A DNA stretch of 64,000 nt, from NCBI GenBank assembly GCA_025800365.1, contig JAOXRT010000027.1, forward strand, positions 98,479 through 162,478. The letters run 5' to 3'. Each line of letters starts with the position of its first letter. Within the stretch, counting starts at the first letter, position 1. A program made the translations under genes and the position numbers. The notes beneath the pieces are model-generated. The model was not told the origin of the DNA. It worked only from the letters and a program-made list of their open reading frames with translations, and made no database searches. This DNA is from Cellvibrionaceae bacterium. Lineage in GTDB: Bacteria; Pseudomonadota; Gammaproteobacteria; Pseudomonadales; Cellvibrionaceae. Below are positions 9,368 through 18,616 of the stretch, in pieces.

Positions 9368-10816
9368 TCACATCTTACAGTAGTAAATGCGACTGCCATT
9401 GAGCGTGTTCTTAAGCTCGCAGGCATGCTGCAAAATACGCTCTTGCAAGGAATAACTCTCTCGTACGATTAAGTAAAAGCTTTGACCGACAAGACTGCTC
9501 AGTTCTGTCGGCAGCTGACGAGCTTTGCCTCCACTATAGAATTCCGCCGAGTAGATGCGCCGCTGATAGGTATAGAGCAAGTCGCCGTCTTTTTTAACTT
9601 CCTGCCAATATTGGATAACAGGCTTTTGATTCTTCCAAGACTCAAACTTGCGACCATCAGCCAGTAACAAAACCACTACTAGTGGTGTGACAGCAGCCGA
9701 AATCATTAAATATCGAAATTTTACAACTAAGCGCACCAAGATCACGGCCAGCAATAGAGCCAACAGCGGCAGCGCAGGCAACACATAAGTCCACAAAATA
9801 TTTCTGGACAAGGTAAAAAAAATCAGCGGAGTTAACGCGCAAAAAACAAGAAACAATGTTGCTCTAGATTCAAATAGTCCTGCTAATCTTCCAAAAGATC
9901 CAAACTTAAAGAAAGGCAGTAGACACCAAGGAAGACTTGCTACTAAAGCATACAACCAGATATAGCCACGCGGATGAAGGTGGGCATTACCATAGAGATC
10001 TCCACTCCAGCCCGGCTTCAAAAAACGATAAACATGCTCACCTAGAAAAAAGTACTCCCAAAACCCAGGTGTTTTCCACTCTGCCATTAGATACCACGGC
10101 ATGGAAACTAGAAAAAATAAAATCAGCCCCCCCACCCATGGCAATAAAAGCAACCTCCCCCAAGCTTTGTTGACAAGCAAAAATAGAAATACAGGAACAA
10201 CAAATAGAACCAGAGCAATTGGCCCCTTAGCAAGCATTCCTAAGGCTAAACCGAAGAAGCCGAGCAAGGCCCAATTATTGTCCTGATATTGCACCGCACG
10301 CCAGAAGCCATAGAGCGCCAATAATAAAGATACAGACAACATGGGATCGGTTAACACTGCTCCAAAGGCAACAAAACCTAAGCTGCAACTGCTTAAAATA
10401 ATTGCAGCGAGCACAGCACTCTGCTCACAGTATTCATCCCGTCCCCAGCGAATTAGCAAATAACAGCTAAGGCAGAGACAAAGAAAGGAAGGCAGACGTA
10501 AAGCCCATTCTGATTCACCAAACAGCGATATCGACAATGCCTGCATCCAGAACGATAAGGGCGGCTTACCCCAAAAAGGCTCACCGTAGTCAAACATCGG
10601 GGTAACCCAATCACCGAGCTCAACCATTTTTCTAGCCATTTCACCGTAACGTGCCTCACTGGTGTCCAACAAGGGATACATGGCCATTAGACAAAGTCGA
10701 AATAGCAATACCACAAACAACAATAAATAAAGCGCGGAATTCTCACTTTTCAAGCAACCTGATAAATGTATTTTATTATTTACCGATAGATCAGCTCCCA
10801 GATTCGTTAACGACAT
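9368..10816 (-). CDS. GT39/ArnT-like membrane glycosyltransferase
   Basis: The 482-residue protein has about eleven to twelve membrane helices. The first periplasmic loop has the ArnT/PMT pattern (LLDTSEARYGEMARKM, then PPLSFWMQALSISLFG and RLPS). Such enzymes transfer a sugar from a polyprenyl-phosphate carrier to lipid A or another envelope acceptor on the periplasmic face. Its start codon shares one base with the stop of the upstream GT2 gene (TAATG), which indicates translational coupling. With GT2 (carrier loading) and GtrA (flipping) upstream it forms a complete three-step glycosylation operon. The sugar and the acceptor are unknown. Confidence 0.88.
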   Translation of the reverse strand: MSLTNLGADLSVNNKIHLSGCLKSENSALYLLLFVVLLFRLCLMAMYPLLDTSEARYGEMARKMVELGDWVTPMFDYGEPFWGKPPLSFWMQALSISLFGESEWALRLPSFLCLCLSCYLLIRWGRDEYCEQSAVLAAIILSSCSLGFVAFGAVLTDPMLSVSLLLALYGFWRAVQYQDNNWALLGFFGLALGMLAKGPIALVLFVVPVFLFLLVNKAWGRLLLLPWVGGLILFFLVSMPWYLMAEWKTPGFWEYFFLGEHVYRFLKPGWSGDLYGNAHLHPRGYIWLYALVASLPWCLLPFFKFGSFGRLAGLFESRATLFLVFCALTPLIFFTLSRNILWTYVLPALPLLALLLAVILVRLVVKFRYLMISAAVTPLVVVLLLADGRKFESWKNQKPVIQYWQEVKKDGDLLYTYQRRIYSAEFYSGGKARQLPTELSSLVGQSFYLIVRESYSLQERILQHACELKNTLNGSRIYYCKM

Positions 10817-11808
10817 TATAATTCACACACTTTTGGTAAATCTTTAACAGGGTAAAGCTGATCAATGAAATTTAATTTCGACGTATTCTCTACAAACTCA
10901 CTATCTATAAAATCAGCGACTAGGTAACCCGGCCGCCCCTTTATCTCTTGATAGGTAGCCCCTAGGTATTCACCTATTATGGCCAAGCCCAAGCCTAAGA
11001 ACGAAAGCAGCAATAAAGAAAAAATGCCCACATTAAAACTAGTGAACCAAAGACTCAGAAGATTGATAAGCAAGCTAAAAACAAATAGTAGCGCTGCGAT
11101 AAAACTAAAAATCCTTAGAGGTTTTCTTGATACCGACATTATGCTTTCTATCGCAAGATCACTCAGAGACCAAAGGTTCCACTTAGTATCACCGGCGTAT
11201 CTTTCGTCACGCTTGTACTGTAACTCGACGCTATTAAAACCACACCAACTCACCATAGATTTAAAACTTCGAGAATTCTCTGAGGTAGCACGCAGGGAGC
11301 GAATAACCTCTGCCCCTATCAAACGAAAATCACTTACTTCATTAGGGTAATGCAAACGTTTATTTAACTTGGCAATAAGACGATAAAAGGCTTTGGCACT
11401 AAGCCTTTTTGCCAAGCCCTCTTTGCCGCGACACTCGCGCTGCATATTGACCACATCATAGCCTGAGCGCCATGCTGAGATCATATCGGGAATTAGCTCT
11501 GGTGGATCTTGAAGGTCCGCATCAATAAGAATAATCGCTTGTCCTTTGGCATGATCGATACCCGCTTGAATTGCCGACTCCTTGCCAAAGTTACGACTGA
11601 ATCGAATACCGCGCACCTGCTCATGCAAACAAAATTCAGAGATCCACTTAAAGGTCTCATCCTGGCTGCCATCGTCGATATACAGAATTTCACAGCAACC
11701 CTCAGTAGAGGCCAACACATTCATTATTCTCCCATGGAAACTCGGCAGCACAGCCTCTTCGTTATAGCAAGGCACAACGATAGTGACTTCTATATGTCGT
11801 TTATTCAT
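10816..11808 (-). CDS. GT2 polyprenyl-phosphate glycosyltransferase (ArnC/GtrB-like)
   Basis: The 330-residue protein begins with the GT-A fold (VTIVVPCYNEEAVLPSF; nucleotide-binding IDDGSQDET; DADLQDPPELI). It ends in two membrane helices (about 225-250 and 258-285), as in ArnC, GtrB and DPM1. I chose the ATG at 11808 over one nine codons upstream because it overlaps the GtrA stop and has an AGAGGGTG ribosome binding site. It should load a sugar onto undecaprenyl phosphate at the inner face of the membrane. The end overlaps the GT39 start. Confidence 0.9.
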   Translation of the reverse strand: MNKRHIEVTIVVPCYNEEAVLPSFHGRIMNVLASTEGCCEILYIDDGSQDETFKWISEFCLHEQVRGIRFSRNFGKESAIQAGIDHAKGQAIILIDADLQDPPELIPDMISAWRSGYDVVNMQRECRGKEGLAKRLSAKAFYRLIAKLNKRLHYPNEVSDFRLIGAEVIRSLRATSENSRSFKSMVSWCGFNSVELQYKRDERYAGDTKWNLWSLSDLAIESIMSVSRKPLRIFSFIAALLFVFSLLINLLSLWFTSFNVGIFSLLLLSFLGLGLAIIGEYLGATYQEIKGRPGYLVADFIDSEFVENTSKLNFIDQLYPVKDLPKVCEL

Positions 11809-12187
11809 AAACACCCTCTTCTGGCAACTGACCATAGGACCATTGCGAATTTAAAAAATAGCCCAGCACAAACGTCGCTAAACTTGCGATAACTTGAGAG
11901 AGCCACGGCCCTGCTGACAGCCCCATTATCAAAACCCACATCAACAAGAAATTAATAAGGCAGGACAAACTGGCAACCAACATAAAACGCTGTAGGCTCA
12001 AGCTTTTGTTAAATTGAGGCTTAAAGACATATTTTCTATTTAAAACAAATGCTTGAAGTGCCCCGGCAATAGACGCGACAACACTCGCTGAGACCGCCGA
12101 CAGAAGGCCAAGTAACAGATAGAAAACAATGTAATGCATCAATGTAGCCGCAGAACTTGCGCCAAAATATAAGAAAAACTTGCCCAT
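11801..12187 (-). CDS. GtrA-family membrane protein, putative glycolipid flippase
   Basis: The 128-residue protein has four membrane helices. It carries the GtrA features MGKFFLYFGASSAATLMHY at the N-terminus, a central basic NRKYVFKP loop and a C-terminal FLNSQWSYG. GtrA proteins are believed to flip polyprenyl-phosphate sugars to the periplasm. It is the first gene of the operon GtrA-GT2-GT39, and its stop overlaps the GT2 start. Its promoter region is shared with the divergent response regulator gene. Confidence 0.88.
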   Translation of the reverse strand: MGKFFLYFGASSAATLMHYIVFYLLLGLLSAVSASVVASIAGALQAFVLNRKYVFKPQFNKSLSLQRFMLVASLSCLINFLLMWVLIMGLSAGPWLSQVIASLATFVLGYFLNSQWSYGQLPEEGVYE

Positions 12188-12221
12188 ACCTCACCTCTTG
12201 GCGGGCAAGCCTAGCAACGAT

Positions 12222-12239
12222 AATGTGATCCGAATGTGA
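12222..12239. promoter_or_regulatory. Direct repeat, candidate OmpR-family binding site
   Basis: The heptamer AATGTGA occurs twice, at 12222-12228 and 12233-12239, with an 11-base period (one helical turn). It lies in the 146-base divergent region between gtrA and the response regulator. OmpR/PhoB-family regulators bind such tandem half-sites, so this is a plausible operator for both directions. Confidence 0.6.
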
Positions 12240-12333
12240 ACTGAAAATAAGCAATTTTTTTCGCAACCATTTGAAATTTTCATGGTCATAGCTCATCATT
12301 TTCTATGTGCCGTTCCTAGCAAGAGGTGTTCGA

Positions 12334-13014
12334 ATGAGCATTACTGTACTCCTAGTAGAGGACGATTCTGAGCTGGCAGGGTCGCTAGCCGACTATCTAA
12401 TGGAAGTGGGTTTCGAGCTCGACTTTGCCTTTAATGGTCAAGCTTGCCTAGAGCTATGTAAGGACAATAGCTATGACGTCTTGATTATGGATGTAAACAT
12501 GCCGCAGATGGACGGCCTGAGTGCATGCCAAATATTGAGAGAGCAATATGGCTTAAGCACGCCTATTATCTTCCTCACTGCACGCGATACATTAGAAGAC
12601 AAACTGGCTGGCTTTGAAGCGGGCTGTGATGACTATTTAGTAAAGCCCTTCGCTCCAGCCGAGCTAGCCGCAAGACTCAAAGTACTCGCCCAGCGTAAAA
12701 GTAACTCTAAGGCCAAGCTAGTTCAGCTAGGGGATATTGAGATCAACAAGCAAACGCAGCAGATAAAGCGCCAAGATAAAGCCATTGAACTGCACCATAT
12801 TCAGTTCCGCTTACTGGAAACCCTAGTCCAATATGCTCCCGCACCCGTTAGCCGAGAGGTGCTTGAAAAAGAGCTCTGGCAAGGTGAGCCTCCAAACTGC
12901 GATGCCTTACGGACACATATTTATCGACTTCGAATGGCTATCGACAAGCCTTTTGATAGCCAGCTAATCAAAACCATTCATGGGAAGGGCTACCGTCTTG
13001 CTATACCCGATTAA
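12334..13014 (+). CDS. OmpR/PhoB-family response regulator
   Basis: The 226-residue protein has a receiver domain with acidic pocket E9-D10-D11, phospho-acceptor D53 (LIMDVNMPQMDG), a conserved Thr in FLTARD and Lys in DDYLVKPF. A winged-helix output domain follows (about 128-225, ending THIYRLRMAIDKP and TIHGKGYRLA). I prefer the ATG at 12334 to one nine codons upstream because AGAGGTG precedes it. The histidine kinase frame overlaps its 3' end. It is divergent from the GtrA-GT2-GT39 operon, with an OmpR-type direct repeat between. Control of envelope glycosylation, in the manner of PmrA and arn genes, is a reasonable inference. Confidence 0.93.
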   Translation: MSITVLLVEDDSELAGSLADYLMEVGFELDFAFNGQACLELCKDNSYDVLIMDVNMPQMDGLSACQILREQYGLSTPIIFLTARDTLEDKLAGFEAGCDDYLVKPFAPAELAARLKVLAQRKSNSKAKLVQLGDIEINKQTQQIKRQDKAIELHHIQFRLLETLVQYAPAPVSREVLEKELWQGEPPNCDALRTHIYRLRMAIDKPFDSQLIKTIHGKGYRLAIPD

Positions 13015-14224
13015 TTCCTATTTCTGGCGAGTGCTTGCCAATTTGTTGCCCTTCTCACTCTTCGTTGTGGTTTTTTACAGCGTATTGATTGAGTTATCCA
13101 TCTACGGCACAGAGGACCATATTGCCCAAAGCTATCTAAAGCGAGAACTCGATCGAGTATTGCAAGAAGGGCCAAGTAAACTACCAAGCACCAGCTATTT
13201 TAAAAGCTATCGTAAAAGTGAAGGCAGCACGCCCGCAGAGTACCTATCCCTCGAAAACGGCATTCACGAACTGGGCGACGACAACAATCATATTGCTATA
13301 GCGGAATTACCTAATCACAATGACAAAATATTTATCGTTTTGGACGAAAACCAACTAGGTTCGATTCACCAACTGGACAACACCATACCAGGCACATTAT
13401 TTGCGATCGGAAGTGTTGTCCTATTTGCCAGCTTTTTTATTGCTGCAATTCTTGCACGCACCTTGGCTAAACCAATAGTCGAGCTCGCAGAAGATGCAAG
13501 TGTTCACTGGCAACCTGGACAAAGCCTACATGGACAAGATCGAAAAGATGAACTGGGAATTCTAAGCCGAGCCTTGGCGCATCTACTGCAGCAAAATGCC
13601 AGCCAGCTGGAAAGAGAAAAATCCTTCACTCGCCATGCCAGTCATGAGATGCGTACTCCCGCCGCCATCATCCGAAATGCCATATCAGTCTTAGAGTTAA
13701 AAGATTTAGATGAGCAAAAATACGCACGCAACTTAAAACGTATAAGCAATGCCGGCAATGATATCGAAACCTTAGTCGATACTTTCTTAGCACTGGGCCG
13801 AGAACACGACCGTCCCGCCTCGGCCCAACACTGGCAATACTGCAGTTTAGATGACATGATCCGCCACAGCTTGCACAGGCAAGAAAACATCATGGCGCAA
13901 AAAAACATGACGGCAAAGATGGAAATTACACCCAACTGCCAAGTATTAGCCCATGAAGCGATGCTCAGCGTTGCCATTCATAACTTAATTAAAAACAGCG
14001 TAAATCACGGCTGCAAACAGCTAAGCATTGAAGCTAACAATGAATTTATTCGCTTATCTAACAATATCGCCGAGCAGCAGAATCGCGAAGGCTATGGTTA
14101 TGGGCAGGAGATTATTAACCGCATCTGTCAGCATCATGGCTGGACAGTTAGTTTTGAAAAGCGTGGGGAGAACTATGTTTCAGAAATCAAATTTAGGACA
14201 GAAGCCCAGCCACAGCCCAACTAA
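12980..14224 (+). CDS. Sensor histidine kinase partner of the OmpR regulator
   Basis: The kinase is up to 414 residues long: membrane helix about 17-40, periplasmic sensor about 41-137, membrane helix about 139-161, a HAMP-like linker, and a dimerisation domain with H222 in HASHEMRTP. The ATPase domain has an N box (NLIKNSVNHG) and a GYGYG G2-like stretch, but the usual DNGxG box is replaced by SNNIAEQQ, so the lid is short or atypical. The first in-frame ATG (12980) lies inside the response regulator gene; TTG or GTG codons at 12998 or 13031 are alternatives. It is expected to phosphorylate the regulator encoded just upstream. Confidence 0.88.
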   Translation: MGRATVLLYPINSYFWRVLANLLPFSLFVVVFYSVLIELSIYGTEDHIAQSYLKRELDRVLQEGPSKLPSTSYFKSYRKSEGSTPAEYLSLENGIHELGDDNNHIAIAELPNHNDKIFIVLDENQLGSIHQLDNTIPGTLFAIGSVVLFASFFIAAILARTLAKPIVELAEDASVHWQPGQSLHGQDRKDELGILSRALAHLLQQNASQLEREKSFTRHASHEMRTPAAIIRNAISVLELKDLDEQKYARNLKRISNAGNDIETLVDTFLALGREHDRPASAQHWQYCSLDDMIRHSLHRQENIMAQKNMTAKMEITPNCQVLAHEAMLSVAIHNLIKNSVNHGCKQLSIEANNEFIRLSNNIAEQQNREGYGYGQEIINRICQHHGWTVSFEKRGENYVSEIKFRTEAQPQPN

Positions 14225-14269
14225 TGTAATTTATTAGGCAGGCTATGAAACACAAGGACAAAACAGTGA

Positions 14270-14551
14270 CTATTTAGAGTCCGCAATAGCTTTTATAGAT
14301 TCAGGGTTTTGATTCATTTGCTGTTTTAGCAATTCGTATAGTTTCCAACTGTGAGCTGCCAACATGCCAAAAGGGATGGCAACCAAAAGCGGCAATACTG
14401 AAGTTAGCATTTTCACATGACCATCAGTAAGACCAATGTTCATTTTAAGGTTAAGAACCATCAATAAGCCGAAAGCCAAGGCCATCAATACGGCAATTCT
14501 CAGCATTATCTTTTTGTGTGATCTAAAGGCCTTCAGATGATTACTTTCCAT
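14270..14551 (-). CDS. Small membrane protein of unknown function
   Basis: The 93-residue product has two predicted membrane helices (about 17-34 and 46-65), a basic N-terminus (SHKKIMLR) and a charged C-terminal tail. I do not recognise a family. An AAGGAGAG ribosome binding site stands before the ATG, which supports translation. A hairpin (GGGCAGC/GCTGCCC with loop ATAA, 14570-14587) lies between the end of parE and this site, so the gene could be a read-through partner of parE or have its own promoter. Confidence 0.7.
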   Translation of the reverse strand: MESNHLKAFRSHKKIMLRIAVLMALAFGLLMVLNLKMNIGLTDGHVKMLTSVLPLLVAIPFGMLAAHSWKLYELLKQQMNQNPESIKAIADSK

Positions 14552-14569
14552 TTATTAGCTCTCCTTTTG

Positions 14570-14587
14570 GGGCAGCATAAGCTGCCC
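14570..14587 (-). other. Hairpin between parE and the small membrane protein gene
   Basis: A perfect 7-base stem, GGGCAGC/GCTGCCC with loop ATAA, sits downstream of parE and about 6 bases before the ribosome binding site of the next minus-strand gene. It lacks a T-run, so it is either a weak terminator or a leader hairpin affecting translation. Confidence 0.5.
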
Positions 14588-14626
14588 GCCCTTAACAACT
14601 GAGTGCTTCTAGAACTAAAGCTCTAG

Positions 14627-16510
14627 CTACACCTCAGCCAAATTACCCTTTTGCTCCAACCAAGCCTTACGATCGCCCGCACGCTTTTTGGCCAGCAACA
14701 TATCCATTACCTGATTGGTATCATCGCCTGGCTCTAAAACCAGCTGAACGAGGCGACGAGTATCAACCGCCATGGTCGTTTCACGCAACTGCAGCGGGTT
14801 CATTTCACCCAAGCCTTTAAAGCGCTGCACGCCTACTTTACCCTTCTTTTTCTCAGCTTTAATGCGCTCTAGAATGCCGGCTTTTTCAGCCTCATCGAGG
14901 GCATAGTAAACATCCTTACCCACATCAATGCGGTACAAGGGCGGCATTGCCACAAAGACATGACCTGCAGCAACCATCGGGCGGAAGTGGCGTAGGAATA
15001 GCGCACATAGCAAGGTGGCAATATGCAAACCATCAGAATCCGCATCCGCTAGGATACAAACCTTGTGATAACGTAACTTCGATAAATCATCACTACCAGG
15101 ATCAATACCCAAGGCAACCGAAATATCATGGACTTCTTGGGAAGCCAAAATTTCCGAGCTATCCACTTCCCAAGTGTTTAGAATTTTACCGCGCAAGGGC
15201 ATGATCGCCTGGAACTCTCGATCACGGGCTTGCTTGGCGGAGCCGCCTGCCGAATCACCCTCTACCAAAAACAATTCACCACGCTCTGGCTCGCCGCTGG
15301 AACAGTCTGCCAATTTACCCGGTAAGGCTGGGCCTTGGGTAACTTTTTTACGGGCAACTTTTTTAGAGGAACGTACACGCTTTTGGGCATTGCTAATGCA
15401 AAACTCGGCGAGCTTATCGCCTTCTTCAGTGTGCTGGTTTAACCATAAGCCAAATGCATCTTTTGCCACACCGGAAACAAAGGCCGCCGCTTCACGCGAA
15501 GATAAACGCTCTTTGGTTTGACCAGAAAACTGTGGATCGCCCATTTTTGTGCTTAAAACAAAACAGCAATTATTCCAGATATCATCGGGCGCGAGTTTGA
15601 CGCCGCGCGGCAATAGATTACGGAATTCGCAGTACTCACGTACCGCATCCAGCAAGCCAGAGCGCAGGCCATTTACGTGGGTGCCGCCTTGCGCTGTTGG
15701 AATTAAGTTTACATAGCTTTCTTGGGTAACTTCACCACCTTCGGGCAACCACTGCACAGCCCAATCGACTGCGTCACTGTCACCGCTAAAGCTGCCGACA
15801 AAAGGATCCGCGGGTAAAACTTCCCAGCCCTGAGTTGCTGCCTTTAGATAATCTCGCAGACCATCTTCATAATGCCACTCGTCTTTCTCGCCGGTTTGTT
15901 CATTTTTAAAAACAACTTTTAAGCCTGGGCACAGCACCGCTTTTGCGCGCAAAACGTGACGCATGCGCGAGATTGAAAACTTATTGGAATCAAAATATTG
16001 AGGGTCAGGCAAAAACCTAACCGCCGTACCGGTGTTGCGTTTACCACAGCTATCAATAACTTCTAGATCGCTATGCTTATCACCATCGCGAAACTCCATC
16101 TGATGAACTTCGCCACCACGACGAATCGTCACCAATAGCTGCTTTGAGAGAGCGTTTACAACACTCACCCCCACACCATGCAAACCACCTGAGAACTGGT
16201 AATTATCATTGCTGAACTTACCACCGGCGTGCAGAGTAGAAAGAATAACTTCTACACCAGGGCGGCCTTGTTCTGGGTGAATGTCCACCGGCATACCACG
16301 ACCATCATCAGTTACGGTCATGGCATTATCTTTATGCAATACCACTTCGATCTGGCTAGCATGACCTGCTAGCGCCTCATCCACTGAGTTATCAATAATC
16401 TCTTGGGCCAAGTGGTTAGGGCGTGTCGTTTCGGTATACATGCCCGGGCGTTTTTTAACCGGGTCTAAGCCCGTGAGTACTTCAATATCCTCGGCACTAT
16501 AATTTGCCAT
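14627..16510 (-). CDS. parE: DNA topoisomerase IV subunit B
   Basis: The 627-residue length and motifs fit ParE. The GHKL ATPase shows EIIDNSVDEALAG, DDGRGMPVD and LHAGGKF. The transducer region contains QGGTHVNGLR. The TOPRIM domain shows ELFLVEGDSAGGSAKQ and ILADADSDGLHI, and the C-terminal gyrase-B motif is QRFKGLGEMNPLQLRETTM. ParE provides ATP hydrolysis and gate opening for ParC2E2, which decatenates daughter chromosomes. It is the last gene of the nudF-yqiB-cpdA-yqiA-parE block, in the same order as E. coli. parC is not in the window. Confidence 0.98.
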   Translation of the reverse strand: MANYSAEDIEVLTGLDPVKKRPGMYTETTRPNHLAQEIIDNSVDEALAGHASQIEVVLHKDNAMTVTDDGRGMPVDIHPEQGRPGVEVILSTLHAGGKFSNDNYQFSGGLHGVGVSVVNALSKQLLVTIRRGGEVHQMEFRDGDKHSDLEVIDSCGKRNTGTAVRFLPDPQYFDSNKFSISRMRHVLRAKAVLCPGLKVVFKNEQTGEKDEWHYEDGLRDYLKAATQGWEVLPADPFVGSFSGDSDAVDWAVQWLPEGGEVTQESYVNLIPTAQGGTHVNGLRSGLLDAVREYCEFRNLLPRGVKLAPDDIWNNCCFVLSTKMGDPQFSGQTKERLSSREAAAFVSGVAKDAFGLWLNQHTEEGDKLAEFCISNAQKRVRSSKKVARKKVTQGPALPGKLADCSSGEPERGELFLVEGDSAGGSAKQARDREFQAIMPLRGKILNTWEVDSSEILASQEVHDISVALGIDPGSDDLSKLRYHKVCILADADSDGLHIATLLCALFLRHFRPMVAAGHVFVAMPPLYRIDVGKDVYYALDEAEKAGILERIKAEKKKGKVGVQRFKGLGEMNPLQLRETTMAVDTRRLVQLVLEPGDDTNQVMDMLLAKKRAGDRKAWLEQKGNLAEV

Positions 16511-16552
16511 AAATACAGGGTCCTTAATTGCTTCTGTATTATCGTTGAGCGT

Positions 16553-17149
16553 TTACGCCTTTTGATAATGCTGGGCTAAAAATTCTATGCCCGGCTCGAT
16601 AAAACGTTCAAAACCTTGGAAGGCATGATCACCACCTTCTTCAATGGTGAGCTTGCAATGCTGATACAGCTCCGCCGCTTGGCGATAGTCCAAGGTTTCA
16701 TCTTCTGTTTGCAGTAACACCCAGTAATTATCTGGGCGAGTAATTTCTTCAGGCAATAGAGCACGCAGTTGCTCTATATGCTTAGCTTCAAGGGTATAGC
16801 TATCGTCTGTATGGTAATTCTTTAATGTCTTACCAACATATTCCGGCATCAGCATTGAAGGACGCACAGCAGGGTTGATAAGTAGGGCAGGCAGGCCGTA
16901 TTTTTCTACCAAATAGCTACACCAAAAGCCCCCCATAGAACTTCCCATCAAGTACAGCTCTTCACCCTGCGCTTTCACCTCAGCCACAATACGATCAAGC
17001 TCAGCCTGAACCTGATCAGGGTAGACCGTTAAAAAGGGGCAATGGTATGCAATATCCGGACGATACTGCTGCAGCCAGTCTTTTACCTGTAGGGCTTTAA
17101 AGGAGTTTGGAGAGCTGAGAAAACCGTGGATGTAGAGCAGTGCGGGCAT
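16553..17149 (-). CDS. yqiA: YqiA-family alpha/beta-hydrolase esterase
   Basis: The 198-residue protein shows the small YqiA fold. The N-terminal LLYIHGFLSSP is followed by the nucleophile elbow GSSMGG (S71), with a downstream acid in TEDETLDY and the histidine in GGDHAFQGFERF. E. coli YqiA hydrolyses short-chain acyl and CoA esters in vitro; its cell role is not established. It lies between cpdA and parE, as in E. coli. Confidence 0.92.
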   Translation of the reverse strand: MPALLYIHGFLSSPNSFKALQVKDWLQQYRPDIAYHCPFLTVYPDQVQAELDRIVAEVKAQGEELYLMGSSMGGFWCSYLVEKYGLPALLINPAVRPSMLMPEYVGKTLKNYHTDDSYTLEAKHIEQLRALLPEEITRPDNYWVLLQTEDETLDYRQAAELYQHCKLTIEEGGDHAFQGFERFIEPGIEFLAQHYQKA

Positions 17150-17201
17150 TCTTGTATCCTAAAACACAGCCGCCTTATGCCGCTGTTCCAAAGCAAGAAT
17201 A

Positions 17202-18014
17202 TTAATAGCCATTGCTGCTGTAGTCTATGGGGTAATCCCTTTGATTGATGCGCTCGATACGAGTTGAAAGCTGGCCGCGATTATCCAGTTCAAACCAACG
17301 ATAGCCCGGCATTAAGCGATCTAGGGCAAAATCGGCGGAGTTTGGTTTAAATTGTATGCAGGTAGAAGGGCTGGCCATATAACGCACCCCCTCTACTTCC
17401 GTCTCAAACGCCTGATGTACATGGCCCCACAAGACCAATTCAACATTATCGAACTCGGATAATAGCGCTTTGAATTGCGCGGCAGAAGCAACCTTATACT
17501 GATCAATCCACTCACAGCCAACCGCTACCGGTTGATGATGCATACAAATGATGGCGCGCTTATCAGGGTTATGCATTAAGGTTTTTTGCACGAAATCCAA
17601 CTCTTGCGCACTGAGATCGCCATGCTCTTTGTTGGGAATGGTTGAATCAAGTAGCAGGATAAGCCAGTCACCCAGCTCGACCATTTTAGGTAGAGAATGC
17701 TCAGGGAACACCGCCGCCATGGTTGTCGGCACATCATGATTCCCCGGTATGCAAACATAAGGCACTTCGGGAAAGGCTTTTTCTAGGTGGTAAACAAAGC
17801 GCTGATAGGCCTGGGCACTTGGGTCTCCAGCAATATCACCGGTTACCAAAATCAAATCGGGGGTTTCTTCACGGACAAGGGCATGCTCCAGCACATCGAC
17901 AAAGCTGGTTTCCACGTTTAAGCCCAGCAGAGTCTCGCTAGACTCAGCCCCTAAGTGGCAATCTGTAATCTGCAACACCCTAATTGGGCGCTCTGCATTG
18001 ATGGGTAGAATCAC
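17202..18014 (-). CDS. cpdA: 3',5'-cyclic-AMP phosphodiesterase CpdA
   Basis: The 270-residue metallophosphoesterase has all the expected metal-binding blocks in order: QITDCHLG, VTGDIAGDPS, CIPGNHD, ICMHHQPV and LWGHVHQAFE. The family hydrolyses cAMP with two metal ions and so sets the level of CRP signalling. Its position between the DUF1249 gene and yqiA matches E. coli cpdA. A promoter may lie in the 117-base gap before it. Confidence 0.93.
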   Translation of the reverse strand: MILPINAERPIRVLQITDCHLGAESSETLLGLNVETSFVDVLEHALVREETPDLILVTGDIAGDPSAQAYQRFVYHLEKAFPEVPYVCIPGNHDVPTTMAAVFPEHSLPKMVELGDWLILLLDSTIPNKEHGDLSAQELDFVQKTLMHNPDKRAIICMHHQPVAVGCEWIDQYKVASAAQFKALLSEFDNVELVLWGHVHQAFETEVEGVRYMASPSTCIQFKPNSADFALDRLMPGYRWFELDNRGQLSTRIERINQRDYPIDYSSNGY

Positions 18015-18131
18015 CGCTACACCTTTTAATTATACCCGCCCTTGGGGCGCGTTCTTTGGGGCAAATCTAGCACCTAAGACTGAACAACGACTTAATATAG
18101 CCGCCGTTGGCACAATAACCCTCATTTCACT

Positions 18132-18587
18132 TTATATCCCTTCACCTAGTTTAGTGAAGTTGGAATACTCCAAACTGTGACCCTGTGCAAGACAGAGGCC
18201 CAGCCAGTCCGATAAAAATCGATTTAACTGGGTTTTTTCATCCATTTGATGCATTTGCTCATTGGGGTATGGGTAGCGTCCTAAAAATTGACGATACTGT
18301 GCCCAATTTACAACCTCGGCCATCTCTGCATCATGATAGATACGGACCGCCAAAGATAATTCCCTAAGCCACCTGTGGATATTGCCTTGCTGCTCCACCA
18401 CTACCGTGGTGGTGTATGGTGCTCGCTCTAGAATACGAATGCTTATTTTATGTGCACCATCGGCACTGGCGCTGTATTCCCAGCAATCACGCGAGTCCCT
18501 AGCGGGCATTAAGCGCAGCAATTTGGCATAGTTCATGCCACATAATGCCTGCAGTCCTGGTAGGTCTACTTTATAACGCGGTTTCAT
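18132..18587 (-). CDS. yqiB: DUF1249 protein (YqiB-like)
   Basis: The 151-residue protein matches the DUF1249/YqiB pattern: an N-terminal RYKVDLPGLQALCGMNYAKL, a central TTVVVEQ strand, and AEVVNWAQYRQFLGRYPYPN. The function is unknown. It is usually encoded between nudF and cpdA, as here, 29 bases after nudF. No signal peptide or membrane helix is seen. Confidence 0.9.
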   Translation of the reverse strand: MKPRYKVDLPGLQALCGMNYAKLLRLMPARDSRDCWEYSASADGAHKISIRILERAPYTTTVVVEQQGNIHRWLRELSLAVRIYHDAEMAEVVNWAQYRQFLGRYPYPNEQMHQMDEKTQLNRFLSDWLGLCLAQGHSLEYSNFTKLGEGI

Positions 18588-18616
18588 AAAAATACATTCG
18601 ACTTAAAGTTGCAATT

